A stretch of DNA of 64,000 nucleotides from Breznakibacter sp047600785 (lineage in GTDB: Bacteria; Bacteroidota; Bacteroidia; Bacteroidales; Marinilabiliaceae): contig JASGKH010000001.1 of assembly GCA_047600785.1 (NCBI GenBank), forward strand, positions 372,001 through 436,000, given 5' to 3'. Both the position numbers and the translations under genes were made by a program. Shown one piece after another: positions 1 to 8,820 of the stretch (its first letter is position 1; every line of letters starts with the position of its first letter). The notes under the pieces were generated by a model. The model saw nothing but the letters and a program-made list of their open reading frames with translations, searched no databases and had not been told where the DNA came from.

Positions 1-23
1 TAACATACCAACATTTTTTCGCC

Positions 24-1652
24 ATGTTCAATAAATACACCATGCTTTTGGCCTGTACAATGGCCATGTCGTCGTTCGCGCAAAAGAAAACATCTGCGCA
101 GGCCAGGCCCAACATCGTCCTGGTTATGGTCGATGATCTGGGGTTCAGCGATCTGTCCCCGTACGGGGGTACAGACATACAAACGCCGAACCTGCAAAAA
201 CTTGCCGACGAAGGAACCCGGTTCCGCCAGTTCTACAACAACTCCATCAGTGCGCCCACAAGGGCATCGCTTTTGACGGGGCAATACCAGCACAAGGCCG
301 GGGTAGGATACTTTAACGTCAACTTGGGTTTGCCCGCCTATCAGGGTTTCCTGAACAAAGAGTCGCTCACCCTGGCCGAAGTACTCAAACAAGCCGGCTA
401 CAGCACCATTATGAGCGGCAAGTGGCACGTGGGCAACGACAGCCTTTATTGGCCAAACCAGCGAGGATTCGATAAATTTTTCGGATTTATCGACGGCGCC
501 AGTAACTACTTCGATGTGGGCAAACCGGGCGAGTGGCTGCCCACCACACTGGTAAAAAACAATGTCAGGCTGAACCCCCAACCCGGTACGTTTTACCTGA
601 CCGATGAAATAACTAACAACGCACTGGGCTTTTTGGATGAACAAAGCAGGGAGGACAAACCCTTTTTCCTGTACCTTGCCTACAATGCTCCCCACTGGCC
701 GCTCCAGGCATTGCCCGAAGACATAGGGAAATACGAAGGCAAATATGCGCTGGGATGGGATTCGTTGCGGAATGTCAGGTCCCAGAATGCCAAGACACTG
801 GGTGTGGTCGATCCGTCGCACCCCATTGCCCGTCACGACGATGACGTGCCGTTTTGGAACAAGCTCACTTATGATGAAAAAGAGTTGTGGCAGCGGCGCC
901 AGGAAGTGTATGCCGCCATGATCGATCGTGTGGACCAAAACCTAGGACGCTTGCTCGATAAACTGAAAGAGCTTGGCAAGTACGACAACACCCTTATTGT
1001 GTTCATTTCCGACAATGGGGCCCAAGGAGGCAACGGGTTACGTATATATTCAAACCGGAACACAGGACCTGTGGGAACGGCAGGTTCGTACGAATTTCAG
1101 AACAGCAACTGGTCGCAAACCGGCAATTCACCGTTAAGGGCCTACAAAGGCGTGCCTTACGAAGGAGGTATCAGTTCACCGTTCATTGCATGGTTTCCTT
1201 CGAAAATTGAAAAAGGACGGATTGCCAACGGCGGGGGGCATTTGATTGATCTGGCCCCTACATTCTACGAATTGGCCCAGGCCCAATATCCTGCACGTTA
1301 CAATGGCGTTGGAACCAATCCGCTGGCAGGTAAAAGCCTGTTGCCCGTGCTGACCAGCGGGCAAGACGAGCAGAAACGCGACGAACCATTGTTTTGGGAA
1401 CGCGGTGGCAATCTGGCCGTGCGCGATGGCAAATGGAAACTTGTTTACATTTCCTCGAAAGGCAAGTACGAACTTTACGACATTGGACAGGATAGGGGCG
1501 AGAACAACGATTTGGCCGGGCAGTTTCCCCAGGAAGTGGAGCGCCTGAAAACCGAATATGCACGCTGGGCCAAACAAAATGATGTGGTCGACTATGATTC
1601 GGTTCTTCGTCCCAAACTAAGGGGCGCAGTGCCCGAGCGTGGAGGCTTTTGA
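24..1652 (+). CDS. Exported Ser-type sulfatase
   Basis: This 542-residue protein hydrolyses sulfate esters, probably on glycan fragments in the periplasm or at the cell surface. A signal peptide covers about residues 1-20. The sulfatase core is clear: metal-binding DD at 37-38, the formylglycine site S76-A-P-T-R80 followed by LLTG, SGKWHVG, and a late SDNG metal motif. Serine at position 76 makes it a Ser-type enzyme, which needs the radical-SAM maturase anSME; none lies in this window. The motif has Thr where PSR is usual. The ATG at 24 is followed directly by the hydrophobic signal sequence. The next sulfatase starts 47 bases downstream and is a close paralogue, so the two are probably co-transcribed. 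The exact substrate cannot be read from sequence. Confidence 0.93.
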   Translation: MFNKYTMLLACTMAMSSFAQKKTSAQARPNIVLVMVDDLGFSDLSPYGGTDIQTPNLQKLADEGTRFRQFYNNSISAPTRASLLTGQYQHKAGVGYFNVNLGLPAYQGFLNKESLTLAEVLKQAGYSTIMSGKWHVGNDSLYWPNQRGFDKFFGFIDGASNYFDVGKPGEWLPTTLVKNNVRLNPQPGTFYLTDEITNNALGFLDEQSREDKPFFLYLAYNAPHWPLQALPEDIGKYEGKYALGWDSLRNVRSQNAKTLGVVDPSHPIARHDDDVPFWNKLTYDEKELWQRRQEVYAAMIDRVDQNLGRLLDKLKELGKYDNTLIVFISDNGAQGGNGLRIYSNRNTGPVGTAGSYEFQNSNWSQTGNSPLRAYKGVPYEGGISSPFIAWFPSKIEKGRIANGGGHLIDLAPTFYELAQAQYPARYNGVGTNPLAGKSLLPVLTSGQDEQKRDEPLFWERGGNLAVRDGKWKLVYISSKGKYELYDIGQDRGENNDLAGQFPQEVERLKTEYARWAKQNDVVDYDSVLRPKLRGAVPERGGF

Positions 1653-1699
1653 ACATGTCCCACCCAAGGTTCCACCTTTAAACAAAAAACAGAACGACC

Positions 1700-3343
1700 A
1701 TGTACAACAAAATATTATTGATGACCGCGTTTGCAGCCACATTTGCCGTACAGGCACAAAAACGTACAACCAAGAACGGCAGGCCCAACATTGTGCTGAT
1801 TTTGGCCGATGACTTGGGTTATTCCGACATTGGTGCATATGGGTCCGAAATCCAAACCCCCAACCTCGACAAATTGGCGTCGGAAGGGGTTCGGGTCCGC
1901 CAATTCTACAACAACTCGATCAGCGCTCCCACCCGTGCGTCGCTTTTAACGGGACAGTACCAGCACAGCGCGGGCGTAGGCGATTTTGCATACGACTTGG
2001 GACTGCCCGCTTATCAGGGGTACATCAACAACCAATCGCTTACGTTGGCCGAGGTGCTTAAATCGGCCGGGTATTCGACCCTCTTTTCGGGCAAATGGCA
2101 CGTATCGGGAAACAACGTGAGCCAGCCCTGGCAGCGAGGGTTTGACCGGTACCTGCTTGCAAACAACGGGAGCTATTTCGATCAGGGCGACTATAACGGC
2201 GGGAAAAAGACCCCCTATGTCCTTGACGGGGATCCTTATCCGCTTGAGCCCGACAGCTATTACGTCACCGATGTGATTACCGAGAAAGCCGTCGGGTTTA
2301 TCGACGATGCTGCCAAAACCAACAAGCCGTTTTTCCTTTATCTCTCTTATACGGCCCCGCACTGGCCGCTTCATGCCCGTTCCGAAGACGTTGCCAAATA
2401 CAAGGGGCGTTACGATGGGGGATGGGAAAAACTCAGGCAGGAACGTTACGCCAAACAAAAAAAGCTTGGCGTGGTGGAAGATGGACATGTGATCTCAAAG
2501 GCAGATGACGATGTGTACGACTGGGAACGTTTGTCATACGACCAAAAACAGCAATGGACGCACAAAATGGAAGTCTATGCGGCCATGGTCGACCGCTTGG
2601 ACCAGGGTATCGGGAGAGTACTTAACAGATTGGCGGAACTAAAGCTGGACGAAAATACCCTGATCGTCTTTCTTTCCGATAATGGTGCCCCAGCTGAAGA
2701 TATGATCAAATGGCATGGCGGAGCTTTACGCAACACCGGGCCCGTTGGCACCATCGGTTCTTTCGAATCGCAGGGTAAAAACTGGTCATATGCCTCCAAC
2801 ACTCCTTTCAAAGCGTACAAAGATTACCTGTACGAAGGAGGCATCCGCACCCCGTTCATTGCCAGGCTGCCGGGGCGCATCCGTCCCGGATCGTTCCGCA
2901 ACGGTACCGGGCACATCATCGATCTGGCCCCCACGTTTTACGAATTGGCACAAGCCAAATACCCGGCAACCTATAACGGTACAAAAACATTGCCTTTGGC
3001 AGGAAAAAGCCTGACCAACGTGCTGTTTGGCATCGAAGACCTGGTAGACAGGCCGGTGCCGCTGTTTTGGGAAAGGGCCGGAAACCGTGCCGTACGCGAT
3101 GGCAAATGGAAACTGGTTTCGCACCATCCTTCGCTCAAATGGGAGCTTTACGATCTGGAGGCCGATGCCGGAGAAACCACCAATGTGGCCGGCAAGTACC
3201 CTTTGGTGGTCGATGCATTGTCGGTGAAATATTTCGAATGGGGCAAGGCCAACCACGTCGAAAACTTTTTTGAGATAGAAGACCGGCAACCCGAATCACT
3301 CAAAAAATTCCGTTTGAGCAAAGTACAGGACGCCACCCGGTAA
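1700..3343 (+). CDS. Exported Ser-type sulfatase, paralogue of the preceding gene
   Basis: This is a 547-residue secreted sulfatase, closely similar in order of motifs to the gene just upstream. It has a signal peptide (about 1-20), DD at 37-38, the formylglycine site S75-A-P-T-R79, the SGKWHV motif and a C-terminal SDNGAP metal site. The tandem arrangement suggests duplication followed by specialisation for different sulfate positions on one glycan, which is inference. With SusC/SusD pairs and several sulfur-assimilation genes in the same window, the released sulfate could serve as a sulfur source as well as exposing sugar. Formylglycine formation again requires an anSME encoded elsewhere. 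Confidence 0.93.
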   Translation: MYNKILLMTAFAATFAVQAQKRTTKNGRPNIVLILADDLGYSDIGAYGSEIQTPNLDKLASEGVRVRQFYNNSISAPTRASLLTGQYQHSAGVGDFAYDLGLPAYQGYINNQSLTLAEVLKSAGYSTLFSGKWHVSGNNVSQPWQRGFDRYLLANNGSYFDQGDYNGGKKTPYVLDGDPYPLEPDSYYVTDVITEKAVGFIDDAAKTNKPFFLYLSYTAPHWPLHARSEDVAKYKGRYDGGWEKLRQERYAKQKKLGVVEDGHVISKADDDVYDWERLSYDQKQQWTHKMEVYAAMVDRLDQGIGRVLNRLAELKLDENTLIVFLSDNGAPAEDMIKWHGGALRNTGPVGTIGSFESQGKNWSYASNTPFKAYKDYLYEGGIRTPFIARLPGRIRPGSFRNGTGHIIDLAPTFYELAQAKYPATYNGTKTLPLAGKSLTNVLFGIEDLVDRPVPLFWERAGNRAVRDGKWKLVSHHPSLKWELYDLEADAGETTNVAGKYPLVVDALSVKYFEWGKANHVENFFEIEDRQPESLKKFRLSKVQDATR

Positions 3344-3610
3344 CCACATGTTTTGCATGTGTGAGTTGGGAGATGACAAAAGTTTAAGCCTTAAACACAC
3401 ACACAATTCACCAGGGATGAACCCGACGGAGTCGTATGTTTGCAGGCAAAACATAGCCACTGTACCATGCACCCCTTCGGGTTCGCATATCCTGAAACGG
3501 CATTGCAATTATAAATATTCGACCCTCCGGGTCTGATAAAGTGAACTGCCATTGCCGTGCGGCAGCCGGGAAAGAGCCCGGCAAGGGCAGAACATTTACA
3601 TATTTTCTTA

Positions 3611-3759
3611 ATTGAATCAGGGGCTTCACAGATACACCAATGAAAAGATTCCCGATTTTTTTCATCGGGTTGACCTCCCCTAACCCCCTCCAAAGGAGGG
3701 GAACCTGAAGCCGCACTGCACGTCACGGCACCCCTCCTTGGGAGGGGTCGGGGGAGGTC
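3611..3759 (+). repeat. Long palindromic repeat, copy 1
   Basis: The core 3672-3759 begins gacctcccctaa and ends ggggaggtc, with CCCCTCC/GGAGGGG arms at each end, so it folds on itself. The reverse complement of 15420-15506 matches it nearly base for base (88 versus 87 nt). Weaker similarity continues outward on the left to ATTGAATCAGG at 3611. No open frame is associated. It resembles REP/MITE-like elements that occur in Bacteroidota genomes, but the family was not identified. Confidence 0.8.
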
Positions 3760-4056
3760 CGCTGCTTGAAGTCCCCAGCCATTAGCTTCAAAACCTCTTC
3801 TGCCTTTCCTGCTCTCTTCCTTTTGATCTTTGGCACTCAGGCACTTTTTTAATTTACCCTGGATAAGCATCGGCACGTTGGGACATTTTGCTAGCTTACA
3901 AATTACTGCTTTGCCATAAGATATTTTGATTTGCAGGTGTATATGCCGTTTTATATTCCACATTCCCTCGATGTGGAATATTCTGGTGTTCAAATATGGG
4001 GTAGCAGTAAAGGATGATTGATGAAAACACGGGAGTAGGAAATTAAAAAACCACGA

Positions 4057-4088
4057 GAAGAATACCCCGTAATATCAGGGCATTCTTC
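4057..4088 (-). terminator. Terminator of the Fe-S operon
   Basis: The arms GAAGAATACCC (4057-4067) and GGGCATTCTTC (4078-4088) pair fully in minus-strand RNA through one G-U pair; on the plus strand the same position is an A-C mismatch. A T-rich run (TTTTTTAATTT) follows on the minus strand. It lies about 30 bases after the stop of the last gene of the minus operon. Confidence 0.75.
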
Positions 4089-4120
4089 TTTAGGTAAAAG
4101 AACAAAGGAGGTAGGACTGA

Positions 4121-4831
4121 TCAGCCAATGTACAGCCCCTCAATCCTGACCTTAAAACTTCCGTCCTTCTGTTTGGCAACCGCATTGACCAATCCGCTAT
4201 GGCGCCATTGCAACATGCACCTGCGGGGCAGAAACCAGTACCTGCGTCCCAGTTTTATCTCTTGCTTCGATTCTTTGATAATGCCCTCGTAAGCCTGGGA
4301 CACATAGTAGCCTATGTCCACAAAGCCTTCGTTGCGGGGACGGAGCGGGCCGGTCACGTGCCAGTTTATCACACCGTTGCGGGCGTCCACGTCCGACACT
4401 ACGCCGCAGTGGGTGACCGGGCATCCGCACGACATTCCCATGGGCCTTCCGATCATCACGTCGCCTTTTTTTACCCCAAGTTCTTTTACCAATGCAGGGT
4501 TGTATGGCAATATCGTTTCTTTTGGGCCCGGTTCCCCGTCCATCACATCCAGGATAAAATCAAATTCCCGTTGCAGGCTGTCCTGCCAGTTCAGTTTTTC
4601 GCCCAGATTTTCGCCGCCTGCGCAGAGGATGCAATTGACGTGCGGCATGGCTGATGCGGGGACTTCCTTTTCGGTCTGTGTTTTACGGTTGTGGATGCAT
4701 TTCTTCATTTCCGCTTCGGCGTTGTCAACGGCATCCGCAAAATCATTACAGGTTTTGTAGCCACAGGCGCCACAGTTCAGATTCGGCAATAAATCAACGG
4801 TTTGGATACTGTTTTTTTCTATTGTTTCCAT
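4121..4831 (-). CDS. Fe-S cluster protein with RnfB/CODH-type FeS domain
   Basis: This 236-residue protein is the last gene of a four-gene minus-strand operon. Its N-terminus carries a PF04060-like FeS domain: LNCGACGYKTC followed about 20 residues later by another Cys (KKC), as in RnfB and the CODH/ACS corrinoid protein. Further cysteines follow in CILCAGG, MSCGCPVTHCG and RRC, so a second metal site is likely. The rest is soluble, with no membrane segment. The ATG at 4831 is chosen because it directly precedes the conserved domain; the longer frame reaches into the upstream desulfurase. I do not recognise a characterised homologue. The context suggests a scaffold or acceptor in metal-sulfur cofactor assembly, which is inference. 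Confidence 0.75.
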   Translation of the reverse strand: METIEKNSIQTVDLLPNLNCGACGYKTCNDFADAVDNAEAEMKKCIHNRKTQTEKEVPASAMPHVNCILCAGGENLGEKLNWQDSLQREFDFILDVMDGEPGPKETILPYNPALVKELGVKKGDVMIGRPMGMSCGCPVTHCGVVSDVDARNGVINWHVTGPLRPRNEGFVDIGYYVSQAYEGIIKESKQEIKLGRRYWFLPRRCMLQWRHSGLVNAVAKQKDGSFKVRIEGLYIG

Positions 4832-4851
4832 TGTTTTGTGTGTTGGTCGTG

Positions 4852-6018
4852 TTAAGAAAAGATGGAATTCATTTGCATGACATTTTCTTTGAGGGCCATG
4901 CACAGTTTTTGTATATGCGCTTCGGTAGTCCCCGGGCCCATACTTACCCGGATACCGCCGCGGGCCTCAAACGGGTTCAGGCCGATGGCCTGAAGGACAT
5001 GCGATGCGTTTCCCCCATGGTTGCTTGAACAAGCCGACCCTGCGGACACCGCAATGCCCATTTGGTCGAGCAACAGCAACAGCCGGATGGTTTCCCCCTC
5101 TTGCCCGTGAAAGCTGAAATTAAGATGTCCCGGTAAACGGTTTTGTTCGTGTCCGTTGATATACACGTTACTGTACTCCTCGGTCAGGAAATCCACCAGT
5201 TGGTTCCGGAGCTTTGTCAGGCGGCAGTATTCATTGCCCATGTGTGCCATGCATATTTCGGCGGCCTTGGCAAAGCCTGCGATGGCTGAGACATTCTCGG
5301 TGCTGGAACGCAGTCCGTTTTCCTGTCCGCCGCCATGAAGGAGAGGCACAATGGGTGTTCCTTTCCGGACGTACAGTGCGCCCGCACCTTTAGGACCTCC
5401 TATTTTGTGCGAGTTGATGGTGAGCAGATCGATGTGGCAACGATCCACATCGATGTCTATTTTGCCAAAACTTTGGCAGGCATCGCTGTGGAACGGGATA
5501 CGATGTTCGCGGCAAACCAGGCCAATGGCTTCGATGGGCTGAATGGTCCCTATTTCGTTGTTGGCAAACATGACCGATACCAATATGGTATTGTCCCTGA
5601 TGGCATCTTTCAACGCATCGACGTCCACCACGCCATTTTCGCGAACGGGCAGCAAAGTCACATCAAAGCCCTGTTCCCTGAGCCATTTGCAGGTGTTGAG
5701 CACACAATCATGTTCAATGGACGACACGATAAGGTGGTTCCCCTTGTGGCGGTTGGCAAACGCAATGCCTTTGATGGCAAAGTTGTTCGATTCGGTTCCG
5801 CCTGATGTGAACACGAGCTCGTCGGTTTGTGCCCCAATATACCCGGCCAGTTGTGCCCGCGCCTTATCCAGCGCCTCTTTGGCCAGTGTGCCGTGATGGT
5901 GCAGGCTTGATGCGTTGCCGTAAACCTCAGCAAAATAGGGCATCATCGCATCGACAGCCTCAGGAAAGACCGGTGCGGTCGACGCATAATCCAGAAAGAT
6001 CCTTTCGTTCCTTTCCAT
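4852..6018 (-). CDS. NifS/IscS-type cysteine desulfurase
   Basis: This 388-residue PLP enzyme converts cysteine to alanine and a protein-bound persulfide. It shows the class V aminotransferase start FLDYASTAP, the PLP-lysine motif NSHKIGGPKG, and the catalytic cysteine in SAGSACSS, in the long flexible loop typical of IscS/NifS. It is clearly a different type from the SufS-like, extended desulfurase at 15573. It lies between the GTPase (2-base gap) and the Fe-S protein (20-base gap), so it probably supplies sulfur to whatever that protein builds. The ATG at 6018 fits the family N-terminus. Confidence 0.9.
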   Translation of the reverse strand: MERNERIFLDYASTAPVFPEAVDAMMPYFAEVYGNASSLHHHGTLAKEALDKARAQLAGYIGAQTDELVFTSGGTESNNFAIKGIAFANRHKGNHLIVSSIEHDCVLNTCKWLREQGFDVTLLPVRENGVVDVDALKDAIRDNTILVSVMFANNEIGTIQPIEAIGLVCREHRIPFHSDACQSFGKIDIDVDRCHIDLLTINSHKIGGPKGAGALYVRKGTPIVPLLHGGGQENGLRSSTENVSAIAGFAKAAEICMAHMGNEYCRLTKLRNQLVDFLTEEYSNVYINGHEQNRLPGHLNFSFHGQEGETIRLLLLLDQMGIAVSAGSACSSNHGGNASHVLQAIGLNPFEARGGIRVSMGPGTTEAHIQKLCMALKENVMQMNSIFS

Positions 6019-6020
6019 TG

Positions 6021-6722
6021 TTATTCCCCAATGTAAAAGAGTTCCTTGTCCATTGTCCGCAGTACGCCAAAATGATGTTTGGCACCGATCTCTTTTTTGC
6101 CCACGCAAATGGTACAGGTGCCGACAGGCGGATTACCCCTTAGGTACATGGGCATCTCCACGTCGGCCGATTTGAGTATTTGTTTGACAATGGGGTCAAT
6201 GCCAATGCCGTACAATGCATTGCTTTCGACAATGGTGATGTGGCGGGCCGATTCTTGCACACGGTACCTGAATACTTCGCGTTCGGCCTGGGAAATAAGG
6301 TCGATCTTGGTGATGACACTGGTATCGGCCAACGTCAGCATTGGGCCAATCTTCCGAGGAAGGTTCATCCCGCTGGTTGCTTCAAGGACCACCACGCCCA
6401 ATGAGTTCTCCACATAAGGCGAGCAACGGAGGCAAAGGCCGGCCGTTTCGACGAACAGGTAATCGGCACCCGCGTTTTCGGCCCATTCAACGGCTTCGTC
6501 GAGCACCACCACGTTGCAGTGGTCGGGGCACAATTCGCCCGAATAGATTTTTTTGGTGGGAATACCAAATTCTTTTTGGATGGTTTCGTCTTCGTCGGCG
6601 TAAAGCACATCGATTTTAATGTACGCCGGTTTCAGTTCAAGGGCGGTCATCCGTTTCAGTACTTGCCTGATCACGGTAGTTTTTCCACAGGTTGGCGGAC
6701 CTGCAAAGATGATAAGTTTCAT
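6021..6722 (-). CDS. HypB/UreG/CooC-type P-loop GTPase
   Basis: This is a 233-residue soluble SIMIBI-class GTPase. The Walker A motif is GPPTCGKTT at the N-terminus, a TKID guanine-specificity motif lies in the middle, and a FVETAG segment matches the switch region of HypB/UreG/CobW proteins. Paired cysteines occur in CLRC and in CTIC near the C-terminus, possible metal ligands. Relatives deliver nickel or other metals to enzyme active sites. Its place between an ABC ATPase and a desulfurase suggests a metal-insertion step in the same assembly pathway. The client enzyme is unknown, and no hydrogenase, urease or CODH gene is in the window. Confidence 0.8.
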   Translation of the reverse strand: MKLIIFAGPPTCGKTTVIRQVLKRMTALELKPAYIKIDVLYADEDETIQKEFGIPTKKIYSGELCPDHCNVVVLDEAVEWAENAGADYLFVETAGLCLRCSPYVENSLGVVVLEATSGMNLPRKIGPMLTLADTSVITKIDLISQAEREVFRYRVQESARHITIVESNALYGIGIDPIVKQILKSADVEMPMYLRGNPPVGTCTICVGKKEIGAKHHFGVLRTMDKELFYIGE

Positions 6723-6781
6723 TTTGGGAGATTTTAGTTGATCAATTTGGTTTTCATCGGTTCTCCATCGTCAAGATTTCC

Positions 6782-7573
6782 TCAAACGGCAATGGCATTG
6801 AGCAGGTCGGCGTTCAGCTCTTCGCCGGAGCGGATCATTCCCCGGTAATGCAAAATGATATCGTCAATGCTTTTAAGCCTGGCCGCAGCCTTTTGTTCTT
6901 CTTCATTGGACACGATCAGTTTTTGCATCGAGCCTCCTTTCATTACGATACGAAAATCGGACAACAGGGCAATGGTAGGATCGTGCGTGACGAACACAAA
7001 TATTTTGTTGTAATTTTTCAAAAGTTCAAGTGCCTTGGTTTTGTGTATCCCGGCGTTCTCTATCTCATCGAGCAGAATAATGGGCGAGTTTCCGATGATC
7101 ACGGCGTCGGCAATGAGCAACGACCGGGTTTGGCCTCCCGACAGTTCGGTCATTGCAGTTTGTTTTATGATGGCCTCGCCCGTCAGTTGGTTGGCAAACC
7201 CAATGGTTTCATCAACCACTTGCTCTATATGGCGGGCGCCTCGCACCGTGGCATGAATGGCTAGGAATTCCCCGACAGGAAGGTCGCTCAGGAAATTGGT
7301 GTGTTGCGAAATGAGCGCAATGGGATGTTTGGCCGGATCGAATGTGAAATCGTCGGGCATCGGTTGGCCGTTGATGAGTATTTGCCGTTGCGAAGGTGTA
7401 TTCCGGTTGGCAAATAGTTCAATGTCGTTGATTAAGGTCGTTTTTCCACATCCGGTCGGACCAACAATACTGACGATGTCGCCCATCCTTAATTCAAATT
7501 CCTTAACGGACTCGGGCAATCCGTCTTTGCCTTGTCCCGATTTGATCGTGATCTTTTGTATGTCCATAATCAT
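6782..7573 (-). CDS. Soluble ABC ATPase, first gene of the Fe-S operon
   Basis: This is a 263-residue single ABC domain: Walker A GPTGCGKTT, signature LSGGQ, Walker B IILLDEIE and the switch histidine in VTHDP. There is no membrane domain in it or in the operon, so it is not an ordinary transporter subunit. Soluble ABC ATPases in cofactor work include SufC and the methanogen activation factor AtwA; the sequence alone does not show a specific link to either. A second in-frame ATG lies two codons downstream (7567). The likely promoter (AAGCTTTG at 7664-7671, minus) overlaps a 20-bp palindrome at 7641-7660. Confidence 0.8.
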   Translation of the reverse strand: MIMDIQKITIKSGQGKDGLPESVKEFELRMGDIVSIVGPTGCGKTTLINDIELFANRNTPSQRQILINGQPMPDDFTFDPAKHPIALISQHTNFLSDLPVGEFLAIHATVRGARHIEQVVDETIGFANQLTGEAIIKQTAMTELSGGQTRSLLIADAVIIGNSPIILLDEIENAGIHKTKALELLKNYNKIFVFVTHDPTIALLSDFRIVMKGGSMQKLIVSNEEEQKAAARLKSIDDIILHYRGMIRSGEELNADLLNAIAV

Positions 7574-7640
7574 GAGAAATTTTAATCTAAATGAAATTAC
7601 CTATAATGTCTATCGGATAAATGAACATTTAATGCAATGA

Positions 7641-7660
7641 TTTCATATTGCGATATGAAA
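7641..7660. promoter_or_regulatory. TTTCATAT-N4-ATATGAAA palindrome at the Fe-S operon promoter
   Basis: This is a perfect 8-bp inverted repeat with a TGCG centre. A -7-like AAGCTTTG lies at 7664-7671 on the minus strand, placing the palindrome over the expected start site, as for a repressor. The ATGAAA half-site recurs in palindromes at 41486 and 47605. Confidence 0.5.
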
Positions 7661-7836
7661 TTTCAAAGCTTGCCTTCTTTATTTTTTTAGGAGTAGTATT
7701 TATTGGATTATTAGGTTGTTATGTGGCTGATGCATGTCGGTTTTCATGTTCGGCGTTTAGTCTTTGGCGTGAAGCCGGAACAGAACTCCACTCCTCAAAG
7801 CATAGGGTATAAAATCATACTTTAAAAATGGGACAT

Positions 7837-7884
7837 ATACCATAAACACGGTATTTCCTGGATATGTGAGGGCGGCTACTTTTG
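7837..7884 (+). promoter_or_regulatory. Sulfur-type promoter P1 (carrier operon)
   Basis: The dyad ATACC-N8-GGTAT (7837-7854) has its second half-site starting 27 bases before the -7 element TACTTTTG (7877-7884). The first gene starts at 7984. The same geometry recurs at the other P sites in this window. Confidence 0.8.
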
Positions 7885-7983
7885 TTTCTATAGATCCTGA
7901 TATTAAGTAACCATCTGTTGTTGAGCGATAATAAAGCCGTTATGGATTGTTTTCGCATCACATTCATCCGATTTAAATCCAAC

Positions 7984-8787
7984 ATGAATCTTACTGAAAG
8001 CCAGATTGAGCGCTATAGCCGCCACATCATTTTAAAAGACATTGGAGTTGAGGGACAAGAACGATTGCTTCACAGCCGGGTATTGATAATTGGTGCTGGC
8101 GGGCTGGGAGCTCCGGTGGCACTCTATCTGGCCGCGGCAGGCGTTGGCACATTGGGTATTATCGATGGTGACGTGGTGGACCTGTCGAACCTTCAGAGGC
8201 AAGTCATCCACTTTACCCCCGACGTGGGAAAACCCAAAGTCATATCGGCCAAAGAAAAAATCAACCAGCTCAACCCCGACGTAAAAGTCAACACCTATTA
8301 CGACTTGCTGACGGCCCACAATGCCGTGGATTTGATTAAGGAATACGACTTTGTGATTGACGGGACCGATAATTTCGGTTCGAAATTCTTGATCAACGAT
8401 GCCTGTGTCGCTGCCAACAAGCCTTATTCGCACGGTGGGATATTACGGTTTGAGGGACAAACATTTACCTATGCTCCAGAACATGGATGCTACCGTTGCG
8501 TGTTCCATCAGCCGCCACCGCCCAATGCAGTGCCTTCGTGCTCGCAGGCGGGCGTGTTGGGCGCCATTGCGGGAATATTGGGTACCGTTCAGGCCACCGA
8601 GGCCGTCAAGTTCATTACCGGCAAAGGCGAATTGCTCACCAATCGGTTTTTGATTTTTGATGCGTTGACGATGAATTTCAGAAGCTTGTCGTTTTCGGCA
8701 AACGAAAACTGCCCTGCGTGCGGCAAAGACCGCAAACCCTTGTCGGAATCCGATTACGAGTTGCCTGTTTGCGACTTAAAACATTGA
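7984..8787 (+). CDS. E1-like sulfur-carrier adenylyltransferase (ThiF/MoeB/HesA family)
   Basis: This 267-residue enzyme adenylates the C-terminal glycine of ubiquitin-like sulfur carriers so that they can take up sulfur as a thiocarboxylate. It has the nucleotide-binding GAGGLGAPV, the RQVIHF segment, DGTDNF, and two CxxC zinc pairs (CYRC and CPAC). There is no C-terminal rhodanese domain. The ATG at 7984 is preferred over the frame start at 7918 because MNLTESQIERYSRHI matches family N-termini. It opens the carrier operon behind promoter P1. The probable substrate is the ThiS-like domain of the protein at 12652, though thiamine or molybdopterin carriers elsewhere cannot be excluded. Confidence 0.9.
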   Translation: MNLTESQIERYSRHIILKDIGVEGQERLLHSRVLIIGAGGLGAPVALYLAAAGVGTLGIIDGDVVDLSNLQRQVIHFTPDVGKPKVISAKEKINQLNPDVKVNTYYDLLTAHNAVDLIKEYDFVIDGTDNFGSKFLINDACVAANKPYSHGGILRFEGQTFTYAPEHGCYRCVFHQPPPPNAVPSCSQAGVLGAIAGILGTVQATEAVKFITGKGELLTNRFLIFDALTMNFRSLSFSANENCPACGKDRKPLSESDYELPVCDLKH

Positions 8788-8820
8788 TAAATACCCCGAA
8801 AAGGGATTGTGGAACCCCAA

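Larger units (their letters stand above)
3344..4120. other. 777-bp non-coding gap with repeat, hairpin and terminator
   Basis: No credible gene is seen. The gap holds one copy of a long palindromic element (3611-3759), a perfect 11-bp hairpin (3953-3963 pairing with 3971-3981, 7-base loop) and the terminator of the minus-strand operon (4057-4088). Open frames here have no recognisable protein features. Confidence 0.7.
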
